Part shown: positions 25,804 to 37,529 of the stretch, one piece after another
How positions within the stretch are numbered: position 1 is the stretch's first letter
How the letters are laid out: the number at the start of each line of letters is the position of its first letter
Assembly: GCA_025738555.1 (NCBI GenBank)
Contig: JAOVFP010000005.1
Span: forward strand, 2,232,001-2,296,000
Length of the DNA: 64,000 bases
Direction: 5' to 3'
Source: Cyathus striatus
Lineage: Eukaryota; Basidiomycota; Agaricomycetes; Agaricales; Nidulariaceae
The notes under the pieces: model-generated
Databases searched by the model: none
Told to the model about the DNA's origin: nothing
The model's input: the letters and a program-made list of their open reading frames with translations, nothing else
Program-made: the position numbers and the translations under genes

Positions 25804-26684
25804 ATGGGGCAGGCTAATTCCACTACCGCGGAGGGAAACATCGTTCGTATTTACACTTCCCTCTTTGAAAATCCCCATAATATTTATCCCTCAGAATGGG
25901 GAGGGTATCAATATTTTCGACGCATCATACACTAGAGTCGGTGTATACCTCGTATCAAAGCCGCTCCCGAGAATCATCAAGGAGCGTCTCGCTGAGCACT
26001 ATACCGGCAACATTCTACAGCACCTCCGGGCATCACATTTTTCAGAATCCGAAAGGTTGGATATAGTAAGCCCCACAAATATACCTCGGGAAGTAATTCT
26101 AATGGCACTGCTGGCAGTGTCGGAATCTACTGCATGTTATTTCGGAGCTACACGAGCGGGGCATCCTCCACGGAAGCATTTGTGCGGTGAATCTTCGTGT
26201 TGCTAGCAGCGGATCTAAGCGAACTGACCGCTGTGCTTCAGAGCAATGTCATCTGGAAGGACAACTCAGTATCACTCGTAAATGCCCAGCTTTACACAAC
26301 CTTCCAACATCGGCTGAGTCACGTTCCCCTTCTCCCGTGTACACCATACCGCTCCAAAGACGAATTGGCGAGAGATGAATACAAGCCTTCGAAATTGGGT
26401 GACATGTACGCTCTAAGCGTACTTTTTTACACCGTAAATTCCTTTCTCCTTTCTGCTATTTTCTAACTCCAATTGGTCACTGAAAGATATTTTCGGAAAA
26501 TGAGCCGTACGCTGAGTACGCTCTATCGAAGAGAGTTTGTAAGATTGCTTATATTGGCCATTCGGAGCTTCGGAAACCGTTGATGATGCCAGAGCACCTT
26601 TGGAATGTGTTGGTCGATTGCTGGAGTACAAGGTCTGAGGGACGAGAAGTAGCGTTCCGACGACTTGCAGCTGTGCTGCAGTGA
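25804..26684 (+). CDS. Short pseudokinase with N-myristoylation signal
   Basis: A protein-kinase-like fold without the catalytic residues. Exons 25804-25904, 25936-26065, 26118-26186, 26242-26433 and 26487-26684 join in frame to 229 residues. The N-terminus MGQANS fits an N-myristoylation signal, so membrane attachment is likely. Kinase landmarks: GNILQHLRASHFSESERLDI, then LLHVISELHERGILHG in the catalytic-loop position, SNV (the Asn of the loop), NAQ where DFG should be, SKLGDMYALSVLFYT (helix F), and EHLWNVLVDCWS with a final REVAFRRLAAVLQ (helices G-I). HRD is replaced by HGS, DFG by NAQ, and the N-lobe is too short for a glycine loop or VAIK lysine, so no catalysis is expected. The first intron would be only 31 nt, the least certain junction. 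It sits 3.6 kb upstream of the NLR; its last exon recurs at 52870-53056. Confidence 0.72.
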
Positions 26685-29600
26685 ACTCGAGTTTTATTTA
26701 CGAGGCGCGTTAGTCGCAGTTGTCGTCCTTTTTATCTGTCTGCGGCAGGTAGGTGTCTCCTTATTTCTAAGATTTTTCTGTTATCCTCTGTTGCGTTATC
26801 TGTTTTATGACTCCCTCGTTTACTATTTGGGTATTGGAGCCTTTCAACCGACTGCGAAGGCGGTGTAAGCTGTAAGCTTACTACACAGCACTCGAATCCT
26901 CGGTTGGAAGTCTTCATTACTTGGACATTTATATCACCGTTCACGGCCAGGGGCCTCTAAAGTTGAACATACCATTTAAGTACATGGTGTTGAGTACCAC
27001 AGCCTTTTGTATTACTACAGTCAAACCTGTATTAGCACATACCTGTATGAAGCCATAATCGGTAATAGCCCATACGGTTTTTAGTCTACCGAATCCACAT
27101 ATCCCACCCAGGAGCACCCGCAGCAATCTATACCTTGAATAACCCATGGGTTTTGACGTCCACCGTCCCCTATGGGTTACTACAGGTTCGACTGTACTGG
27201 GGCCCATTTTGAATTTATTTTATTGATGAGTATTTTACTTGATGAAGTACGTACAACGGCCCGAAGCATAACCATCATGCGATGTACCAGGATTACTTGG
27301 CGATGATAACAGCAATTTGAACATTTGATATTCCATTGTTTTCGAAGCACAGTACAAAAGCCCAGTAGCAGACGGCAGCGCTTAGTGCCCACCTATGTAA
27401 ACAAGAGCTAAAAGTTCATAAACGCCAACCAGACGCGTCCCGTCACTCCCACAGATATTCACCCCCACGGAAGTTCGACCCGCGGTACCTATCTCCCCCT
27501 TTCTTCCGTCCTCGAGGCATAGTGTTGACCGGGCAAGGTTCATCATATGCTGTGAAGCAGCAGCCTGGCTTCGAGGAGGGAGAAGCTGAAGAAGATGAAT
27601 AGAGCTCCAGTAGGAGTCGGAGATGGATAGCAAAGGTTTGTCCCTTCCTTCCCCCCAGCCAACATTGTTACCGATAGCCGAAACGGCTGACAGCGCAAGT
27701 ACCATCATCAAACGATGAGATGCCTACACAGGGAGAGCTCTTGTGCTGTAAATTAGGTCCTTTGCTTTTACAAGTTATCTCTTCCGGTATAATCCCGGTC
27801 AGCGTGACTGTGACAACTCTGTCACATAACACGAAGAAGAAATGTTTCCTCGCTGAGATGAGGGGCCACCAATGTTAGGAATGGCGTAAAAGATGAGCAT
27901 AGTAACCTTATACACGTGGACCGTGTTTGGTGGATGTACTCATAAGGGATTGCCTTGAAAGTCGCGTTGAAGGAAAACGAAAATTAGCGCCCGATCCGAA
28001 ATAAGCATAATGAGTGGTAACATCCCCTGGGTTTGCACGGGATTGCAGCGAGTGGCGTTCTTGAAGAAAGGCGATTTACGCATTTGTGGATAGGATAACT
28101 GCTTCTCGTGAAAATCCCTTGGTTCATGGATGATGGAAAGCAAGATCCGTATATGCACAGCTGAGAAGTTTCTTCCAACTTGGATAGAGCGTCTTACTAG
28201 GTTCAAATGTACCGCTTCTTCAGTATATCGCGGAAGAGAATGAACGAGTAACTATACCTTAAGCACAGTTGTTGCAGCCTCGTTACCCCACAACATCAAT
28301 CACCACCCTTTCTCTTCCCTCATTCGCTCCGACCTCTCAAGAGCGTCCAATTACAGGCTGACCGTCTCCTACCTCTTGGTGCCTTCGAAAGCCATATAAC
28401 ATCCATCTCCAAATAAGCTCGCGTCTTCCAGGCGGAGCTGTAACTTGTGCGTAGTGAAAGTAGAGAGCAGCAAAGAGGAGTTTCAAGGACCGTGTAAGAT
28501 GATTGAAGAGAGACCGTGGTGAAGGTAGGGAGAGTTAACAGAGATATAGACGTAGCCCATAGCTACAAAGTAATATCAGTTTCGCAAACTATAACAGAGC
28601 TTAAACACAGCAAAGACAAACTTAATATGTACCTGTCCCCACAAACGCAAGTTCTGCCTCAGAGCTTAATCCTCGATGCACACTACTTGACGGACCTTCG
28701 GCACCCGAACTGAGCCTGGACACACCATACCCCTTGGCCTCGCGCTGCCCCATCGGTTTGCATATGTGCTTCATGCTCCAAAGACGACAGAATATGGTGG
28801 CTCGCGGCATTCGAGCGTATTGCGTTTGACATGGCGGTGAAAGCTCCAGAGGGATATGATCTCAACAGCACGGTAATCCATAGGGCGGATCTATTGGAGC
28901 GTCGGTATGGTGTAGCAGTAGAAGTAGAAGCACAGGTAAAAAACATGCCCAGACCACCAGTTAGACTCAAACAACAACAAGACAGCGGAGAATCGAGACC
29001 GCGCGCGTCACCACCCCGTGAGTACGACAGCCATGATTATGTAAACTTTCCCGTCGCATGTTCGCGTAGCGCTCATATCTGGTCACTGTCAGGCTTCAAC
29101 TATAAATATGCACAAAATCGACAAGCTGATGCACGTGGTTCAAGGAAGGCGTCGATAAAGTCGACATTCGCACACTGCAATGAAAACCGTGAGCAAATCA
29201 ATCATATGCAAATATAGATGATTCGCATCGAGAACAGCACGCCTACTATTCTCAGTCCCTCGGTTCTCGACTTCAATTACTCAAAGTCTTCAAGACTTAA
29301 AGCAAGTGCCCTCCCTACTTTTTATTCCTCTCGACTTACGTTTTGATAAGGAGTGTGTTCGCTCGAGCTAAATGAACATCTAGTATGTTGCATCCACTAT
29401 AGCACTAACTTGCCTATTCATCTCAGGAGTGGCTTTATGTCGAATCGACGAGAATGGATACTAACAAGCGCCCCGTGAATGGGGCTGTACTAACCTGTTA
29501 ATAGGCCATAACATCAGTTTTGTCAGGATCGATTGCAAAATTCAAGATGACTGTCACAGATAATCGATAAGTAGCTGAAGATCATCAACTCTAGGCTGAA

Positions 29601-30170
29601 AACAGAGGGCAACCTTATCGAGCCGTATCGTTACCAATACTCATATCTAACGCATGCTTCGTTCCTGAAATAGGGATTAGAACACGACCCCACCACTACC
29701 AGGCCTCACTTCATATAGTACGCTCTCCGCATGTCTGCTATATCCGTATACGACAGGCTTCGCAGTAACCAATACTACGGTACATCTCTCAATTGGCTGT
29801 TTCCACGCCATAAGGGAGATGGCCTCAACGCCGGGGGTCGATGTTATCGCGTGGTTATCGCTTCTGGAATCTAAATGGCAGATCAAATGCCGCTTCACGT
29901 TCTCCTCGTTGTGGAAAGTTTTCGAGGAGGAACGGTTCCGCTCAGGCCTGTACAAAGCGATACAATTTTTTACTTCTGAATGGTAGATCGTACACCTCGC
30001 CTGTCCTAAGTTGTGGGGTGGCCGGGTTGAGCGTACGATCAACATGTTTGTTGAGATAATTATAGTACTATCACACACGTGTAATTGATTAAAAACGCGC
30101 TGTCCGATTGCGCAGGAATTGAGACTGATGTGCTTAATATAGATGACCACGAACAGCGCGTGGTCTCAGA
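26685..30170. other. CpG-rich flank between pseudokinase and NLR
   Basis: This flank is shared with 53057-56285. It contains the pseudokinase 3' untranslated region and minus-strand frames that stay partly open in both copies. One at 27382-27711 would encode a leader-like MVLALSAVSAIGN but has a stop in copy B (CCTTAG at the matching position). Another around 27940-28150 keeps LISDRALIFVFLQRDFQG in A and a near-identical sequence in B. I could not assemble a gene from them. Confidence 0.4.
29677..30114 (-). CDS. Minus-strand frame conserved in both duplicated flanks, unknown
   Basis: The frame stays open over about 110 codons in copy A and in copy B (55777-56193), with matching stretches such as NCIALYR, FHNEENVKRHLICH, SLMAWKQPI and VVYGY and with substitutions in between. 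It diverges from the NLR across a common promoter region. It may be an exon of a decayed gene; no family recognised and no secure start codon. Confidence 0.22.
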   Translation of the reverse strand, partial: CAIGQRVFNQLHVCDSTIIISTNMLIVRSTRPPHNLGQARCTIYHSEVKNCIALYRPERNRSSSKTFHNEENVKRHLICHLDSRSDNHAITSTPGVEAISLMAWKQPIERCTVVLVTAKPVVYGYSRHAESVLYEVRPGSGGVVF

Positions 30171-30288
30171 TATAAAGACAGCGTGCAAATATCAAGCGTT
30201 TCCTTCCCCCCCCAAGTGACAACACTACTAACATTAAGAATCAAACTTGAACCGACAACCTCGTTTTCGATAATAACCATTTATACTT
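30171..30288 (+). promoter_or_regulatory. NLR core promoter and leader, copy A
   Basis: TATAAAG at 30171-30177 lies 118 bp before the NLR start codon. Copy B has TATAAAG exactly 118 bp before its start (56286). The sequence CGCGCTGTCCGATTGCGCAG, about 75 bp upstream, is also identical in both. Confidence 0.55.
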
Positions 30289-33200
30289 ATGGCTACATCT
30301 CCAGTTGCTCATATGTTTAATAACGCACAGGAAAATATTGTGCACTTTGAAAATAGTACCGTGAACACCATCGCCGGAAATCAGATAATTAATCAGGGAG
30401 GTGCAAATGACACTAAAGAAAAACTTAGTCAACTTAAGTCTTTACCTCGTGACAAATTTAATGTACCTGGCTGCCTGGAAGGGACAAGAAGGGGATTGCT
30501 TAAGAATGTAGATGACTGGCTCAATGATCTCAGTATGTGAAATTTCAATGGTTGGTGTACTGCACTGATAGTGTTCTCATTAATAGATGAGTCAAGAAAT
30601 ATTTTGTGGATTACTGGATATCCTGGAGCTGGCAAGTCAGCAATTGCTTCTACTTTAGTGTCCAAGCTTTCTGAAACTAAGAGGCTCTGTGGCTTTCATT
30701 TCTTCAAAAGGAATGATGATGAGTTAAATGACCCATGTGTTGTATGGCGCACAGCTGCAGCCACCATGGCATCCATTCATGTTCCTTTTGCTGATTCAAT
30801 AGCAGACAAATTGAATATGAATTTTCAACCTCAAGATATTAAGTGGCATTTTGAAAATTTAATTTGCAAAATATTTCTTAATTTTGGGGTGCAACTAAAG
30901 GACTTTCCTCCAGTTGTGATTATTGATGCATTAGATGAATGCAAGGATTCTAATGACATGAAAATCTTTAAAAACACTCTAATTTCTTGGGCAAAACTTC
31001 CAAAACATTGTAAACTTATTATAACTGGTAGAGATGGGTGTAAGCCAGCAAAATGGGTGAAAGATATGTCTATTGACTATGAACTAGAGATAGGCTCAAA
31101 TGTGAACTCAGAAATCAACCATGATATACATAGTTATTTAAAAGAGAACTTTGAAAGCTCTGAGGTGCTCTCAAAGATGGATTGGAAACCAAATGATGAA
31201 GAATTAAGAAAATTAACACAGAAAGCTGCAGGATTGTTTATTTGGGCTTCTACTGCTGTTACATACATCACTACAAATGAACAGAATAGTATAAATCCAA
31301 GAAAAAAGTTGAAGCTGATTCTAGAAAATCAAGAAGAAAGTGAAGAGCTTGCTATATACAACTTGTATGCACAGGTCTTAAACTCTTCATTTGTAACCTG
31401 GAGTGATACAGACAAACAAACTGTTCAGAATGTTCTTGGAGTAATAATACTTGCCAAAGTTGCAGTACAAAAAAATGATATACAACACTTCATTAGTGAT
31501 AACATTAATGAAGATCTGAATGATAAAATTCAAATAATATTGGGATACTTACAACCCATACTTTCCATCAATGATGGAAAAGTAACTACAAGGCACTTAT
31601 CCTTTGTGGAGTTTTTAACAGAAAAATGCTTAATAGAGCAGTATAAAATAGACAAGGCATCTCTTTCTATTAAAATGGAAACCACAATATATAAAATAAT
31701 GAACAATAAACTGAAGTTCAATATCTGTGAACTGGAGACATCATATATCAAAAACAAAGATGTAGAAAATTTATCTGAAAGAATTCAATGTCACATACCA
31801 AATTATTTACAATACTGCTGCATGTATTGGCCATTGCATAAGATGGATATTCCAAGTCTTAAAAGTAGTGAAGAAAGCACAAAAGAAATTATAACCTTCT
31901 TGTACCAGAATTTTTTGTACTGGCTTGAAGCTATGAGCTTACTGGATGAAATACCCAGGGCATTGTGGCTACTGAGAGAATTGAAATATTGTATTAATGT
32001 GAGTAAACTATAAGTTACATATTACAATCAATAACAATATAAATATATAGAATGAAAGAAAAGTAGAAGAGTTTATTGATGATGCTATTGAATTTGTCAA
32101 GCATTTCTATGATCCAATTATTACAAGTGCCCCACATATATATCTTTCTGCACTACCATTTACACCACTTAAGTCAGTCATCTACATTCAATATCACACT
32201 ATGTTCAGAAATACAATTTTTAGATTGGGTGATAGTGAGCTATATTGGAGACATAAAGGAACTGAAATTTACCACTATACATCAGCAGTGACTAGTGTTG
32301 CAGTTTCTACTAATGGAACAAAAATTCTTGCAGGATTTAGAAATAAAACAGCTGGAGTATGGGATAAAGTTACTGGTAAATTAATTACTGGTCCATTTGA
32401 GGGGCACACAGATTCAGTTTGGTCTGTAGCATTTTCTCCAGATGGAAAGCAAGTGGTATCTGGCTCAGAAGATAAAACTGTGAGAATATGGGATGTGGAA
32501 AGTGGTCAGGTTGCTGCTGGTCCATTTGAGGGGCACACAGGCTCAGTTTGGTCTGCAGCATTTTCTCCAGATGGAAAGCAAGTGGTATCTGGCTCACATG
32601 ATGGAACTGTGAGAATATGGAATGTGGAAAGTGGTCAGGTTGCTGCTAGTCCATTTGATGGGCACACGTCCTCAGTGTGGTCTGTAGCATTTTCTCCAGA
32701 TGGAAAGCAAGTGGTATCTGGCTCAGAAGATAAAACTGTGAGAATATGGGATGTGGAAAGTGGTCAGGTTGCTGCTGGTCCATTTGAGGGGCACACAGAT
32801 TCAGTTAGGTCTGTAGCATTTTCTCCAGATGGAAAGCAAGTGGTATCTGGCTCAGCTGATAATACTGTGAGAATATGGGATGTAGTAAGTGGTCAGGTTG
32901 CTGCTGGTCCATTTGAGGGGCACACAGGCTCAGTTTCATCTGTAGTATTTTCTCCAGATGGAAAGCAAGTGGTATCTGGCTCAGAAGATAAAGCTGTGAG
33001 AATATGGGATGTGGAGAGTGGTCAGGTTGCTGCTGGTCCATTTGAGGGGCACACAGATAATGTTTTGTCTGTAGCATTTTCTCCAGATGGAAGGCAAGTG
33101 GTATCTGGCTCATGGGATCAAACTGTGAGAATATGGGATGTAGAGAGTGGTCAAGTCACTGCTGGTCCATTTGATGGACACACAGATTCAGTTAGGTCTG

Positions 33201-34706
33201 TAGCATATTCTTCAGATGGAAGGCAAGTGGTATCTGGCTCACTTGATAAAACTGTGAGAATATGGGATGTGGAAAGTGGTCAGGTTGCTGCTGGTCCATT
33301 TGAGGGGCACACAGGCTCAGTTTTGTCTGTAGCATTTTCTCCAGATGGACAGCAAGTGGTATCTGGCTCAGAAGATAAAACTGTGAGAATATGGGATGTG
33401 AAAAGTGGTCAGGTTGCTGCTAGTCCATTTGAGGGGCATACAGACTTAGTTTGGTCTGTACTAGCATTTTCTCCAGATGGAAAGCAAGTGGTATCTGGCT
33501 CATGGGATAAAACTGTGAGAATATGGGATGTAGAAAGTGGTCAGGTTGCTGCTGGTCCATTTGAGGGGCACACAGACTCAGCTTTGTCTGTAGCATTTTC
33601 TCCAGATGGAAAGCAAGTGGTATCCAGCTTATGGGATAAAACTGTGAGAATATGGGATGTGAAAAGTGGTCAGGTTGCTGCTGGTCCATTTGAGGGGCAC
33701 ACAGACTTAGTTTTATCTGTAGCATTTTCTCCAGATGGAAGGCAAGTGGTATCTGGCTCATGGGATAAAACAGTGAGAATATGGGATGTGGAGAGTGGTC
33801 AAGTCACTGCTGGTCCATTTTATGGGCACACAAATTCAGTTAGGTCTGTAGCATATTCTTCAGATGGAAAGCAAGTGATATCTGGCTCACATGATAAAAC
33901 TGTGAGAATATGGGATGTAGAAAGTGGTGAGGTTGCTGCTGGTCCATTTGAGGGGCACACATCCTCAGTTTTGTCTGTAGCATTTTCTCCAGATGGAAAG
34001 CAAGTGGTATCTGGTTCATCTGATAAATCTGTGAGAATATGGAATGTGGGAGGTAGCCAAATTGCCACTCATCCATTTGGGGAAAGTCACATGATCTTTC
34101 CCAGTTTAGAACCATCTATTCAAGAGTATGTAATATTTGTTATAATTTAAATAAAAGAAATTAATTTGCCTGCAGTATTCATCAGAAATATATTGATTTC
34201 TTAATGAGTAACTATTTTTTGCATAATAAAAACCTCAAAAATGTTCAATTGACTCCCAGTATGTATTTTATTTTGATAGATATTATGGGATTATTATCTG
34301 AATTTCTTGTTGTTTAGATCATTTCAAAATTTTATTTTCACTTGGGGGGCCCTGTATATATGCCTCATGTCATGAGGATGGCTGGGTTAAAAGTAAGAAT
34401 GGTGATGTACTTTTATGGGTTCCAAATTATTTGAGAGCAGGATTATGTGACTTTGATACTATTTCTATTATGGGACAGGTTGTATTATGCAGATTGGACT
34501 TATCAAAGTTTTTCCATGGCTGTGATTGGACAAATTGTTTTACTTCACCCATCAACAATTATGTTTTTTCTGATTATCCCATGTTACTTATGTTTTCATC
34601 TTTTTTTCAATTTTTTTCAATTTTTTCATTTTCTTATATTTATTTCTTGCTGTATTTTATTCTCTTGATGCTACTTTTAATCTTTTACATCTTTCATATA
34701 TTGTAG
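30289..34706 (+). CDS. NLR-type receptor: NACHT NTPase with WD40 repeats (copy A)
   Basis: A fungal NOD-like receptor of the STAND class, related in design to the HET-E/HET-D incompatibility proteins. Five exons (30289-30532, 30587-31998, 32051-34125, 34176-34258, 34318-34706) join to 1400 residues. Residues 10-40 are Asn/Gln-rich, including ENSTVNTIAGNQIINQGG. NACHT starts near residue 82: Walker A GYPGAGKS (92-99), Walker B VVIIDALDEC (191-200), LIITGR (about 225-230). A helical linker and PHIYLSALPF follow, then 14 WD40 blades, thirteen of them near-identical 43-residue units (666-1225). The last exons encode a conserved C-terminal module with WVKSKNGDVLLWVPNYLRAG and LDLSKFFHG, then a very hydrophobic tail that may be read-through into T-rich 3' sequence. 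No stop or frameshift was seen, so it could be functional. Likely role is ligand sensing and triggering of cell death or defence (inference). Confidence 0.92.
32390..34069 (+). repeat. Thirteen tandem 129-bp WD40 units (copy A)
   Basis: Each unit encodes GPFEGHT..V.SVAFSPDGKQ, then VVSGS.DKTVRIWDVESGQ and VAA. Unit 9 has one extra codon (tctgtactagca). Variation between units is concentrated at the residues after EGHT, after the following Val, and just before the DKT. Confidence 0.95.
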
Positions 34707-34950
34707 TAACTTTATGAACAGGCTAGTACTATATAATCAAACTTTTACTGATTCAATAACTATGAAGTGTTGCTCATTTTTGCATTACTTGCATGAATAT
34801 AGACTTGTTCATGTCAGGCAGGCCTGGCTTCTCTGATCACTAGAGTATATCAAATATAGATAACTCATGAATTGCAAAATTGTTACACTTACTTACATGT
34901 TTTACTGAAGTCTCTTAGAGTCAGTTGAGAGTAGATTGAGAGTAGGTTGA

Positions 34951-36158
34951 TGTTGTGATTTTGAGTGTTTGGTTTAAAGTTTGAATGAGAACTTGAAAGT
35001 GCTAGTGCCTCATATGGAGAATTTATATACATAATTGACAAGTAACTACTATTTTCTAGTGTATGCTACTATATTCTACCAAATTCTACTCCAGATACTA
35101 CCATAATCTTCCTGTTGTGGTAGGGTTTGGTACCCTACACACAGATAATCACAATATTGCTGTTTTGTGCTGGGAGCATGATGAGAGGCTTGAGAAGGGG
35201 TGATTGAGTTTGAAGTTTGCAATCACTGACAGCCTTTATTTCTTTTGATAGAATGGTTTTTGATAAATAATACAGCATGGCAAGAGAAAAATTGTTGAAG
35301 AAAACATTTCATTCATGAATGGGTTTGGTCTTGGTCACATGGTATTTTTACATTATGGCTCTGCTCTTGTTTCTAATCTACATTGCCTTTATTCTATTAT
35401 CCACTTTTCTTTGTACAGAGCCAGGGGAACTGGATGCAGGAATTCAGGTTTGAAGGTGAGAGCTGTGACTGAGGTGCTGGGGACCACTCTGTGCAGGAGG
35501 AGCAGATGCAATGATACAAATAGTCCCAAGCACTCAGGACTGCACCTTGACCTTGAGCTCCACCTTTCTGTTTTTGGTTTGTTCTGGCAATGTGCCATTC
35601 TTCATACATATTACTTTGACATTTTGATCATTTTGTCCTTCTTCATGACACTTGAGTATGCATTGCACAGACCATATTGCCTTTTGTATTTAAACCCCCT
35701 CACAAAGGGAGATGAAATCCACCTTAATTTTACTTGGGATAATTTCCTCCATATTTTTAAGCTCATCAGTGCTGCATTCAATTGGCTTGCAGAGAGCTGG
35801 CCACACTAAGTTGCATTTCCTTTCTCATTGTGTCTATTTTTCCTTTATTTCTTGTTCCTCTCCCCTTCCTGCAAGCATTGTCACTGAGTCTCTTGCATGT
35901 CCACTTGGATCCAAGATGACTTAAACCCATTTGTTCCAACCTCACATGATCTGACGGATTGTATCAGACTCAATCTTCTCTTGTTTACTGATGCCCTTCT
36001 CACACAGATGACCTGGTACCTCCCCACTCCAAAATGAATACTTCCTCACTGTAAGTTTCAACATGTGCTACTACATTCTCCAATGATTCCCTACCATCTC
36101 ACTTATATAACATGTGACTAATTTGCTAGATATCAAAGTGCCAGCTGAAATCCCAACA
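34951..36158. mobile_element. Solo LTR candidate
   Basis: The element starts TGTTG and ends CAACA and is flanked by the 5-bp direct repeat GTTGA (34946-34950 and 36159-36163). Copy B runs straight across the site (agtaggatgagactttt near 61240), so the insertion postdates the duplication. I saw no retrotransposon coding sequence inside. Confidence 0.6.
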
Positions 36159-36490
36159 GTTGAGACTTTTAGCCTGAAATCAGAGTTTTATGATATTTTT
36201 TCACAAATTCTGAGTCCCATTTTGTTGGGTCTCTCAGTGTGATCTGAGACTTTGATATTATTTAACTAGACTCTTATCTGAGTCTCAGTGATATTTTTTG
36301 TTTAATGAGTGAGCTGTCAACAGGGTCAATCAGTGCTTCTCTATGTAGTCTTGTCATTGTGACTACTGTGACAAGCTACCTGAAATTACATTATGTGACA
36401 GCTGTAACATAGAAATAGGGACTAACATGGTTAGACTAAAACTAGTTAACTAACCATATTCAGCCTACCATACAGATCTGTATCCATTTG

Positions 36491-37184
36491 GATAAAGTAT
36501 GGTATACTGGAGTGCAAAAAGAATGAGCACACATTACTTTGTAATATCTCGGAACAGTTCTATATACTCCTAATGTGTAAAATGTGTAAAATAATATACC
36601 TTCTTGTCTTTGAAATAGTGGTAAAACATTTCCTAAAAAGGAAATTCTCTTGATATACAAGCAGAAATAAAAATGGCACACTTTTCAGAGTGGTTAAGAA
36701 AGAAGTTACAGAACCCAGAAAATATATATATTATACTACACAATGAGCTGAACAAGATGCATTTTAGATCATAGAAATTGATGATGTAGTTTACTACAAA
36801 ATAAATTCAAAACATGTCAATTTTTGGCCTGAGAGCCAAAAACAGCTGAATTTTGGACATTTCTGATTTTTTTTATCTAGTGATCCACTAGTCAAAATTT
36901 TATGATCTAAAATGTGTTATTCTTAGTTGATGAAGTGCTATAACATATATTTTTTCCAGGTTCTGTAGGTACTTCCTTAAACCCTCTGAAAAGTGTGCCA
37001 TTTTTATTTCTGCTTGTATATCAAGAGAATTTCCTTTTTAGGAAATGTTTTACCACTATTTCAAAGACAAGAAGGTATATTATTTTCACATTTTACATGT
37101 TAGAAATATATAGAACTGTTTGAGAGATATTGCAAAATAATGTGTGCTCATTCTTTTTGCACTCCAGTGTACCAAAGTTCTATC
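36491..37184. mobile_element. Foldback MITE, Tc1/mariner-like
   Basis: Left arm (about 36491-36725) and right arm (about 36945-37184) are inverted copies of roughly 230 bp around a short centre. Both ends carry ACTGGAGTGCAAAAAGAATG followed by AGCACA, which resembles terminal repeats of fungal Tc1/mariner elements. No coding capacity. It is absent from the corresponding place in copy B. Confidence 0.65.
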
Positions 37185-37529
37185 AAGGTCTGATCCAGAG
37201 GCTGTGCAACCCAGAATATCTAACAGCAATACATAAGGGAGAAGGGGGATGAGGAAGGGCTCAACATTTTATGATGTGGAGAATATTAAAGGTAGTAAAA
37301 CAAGGGGAAAACTTGTAGCCATTCAATATATAAGTCAAACTGGATATGAGACACAGAATGATCTGAATTCAGTTGCTAGCTTTATTCCTTCATGTTTTAC
37401 TTTCTAGTTGATTCTGAAAGAATTATGAATTGCAATGGTGAAACTGGTTTTTAATGCACTTTGGCTCATGGTAGATTAAATTGCAAATGTATCTTTGTTT
37501 GCAGCACACTAAATACATTTTTAGGGTTC

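Noticed and set aside
27382..27711. Secreted-protein-like frame on the minus strand
   Set aside because: The duplicate at 53.6-53.9 kb has a stop early in the frame and small indels, so coding constraint is not supported.
34560..34706. C-terminal transmembrane anchor of NLR A
   Set aside because: The hydrophobic tail comes from T-rich 3' sequence; in copy B the frame ends earlier, so I treat it as probable read-through rather than a domain.
35315..35809. 164-codon plus-strand frame inside the solo LTR
   Set aside because: No recognisable retrotransposon motif and skewed T-rich composition; probably chance.
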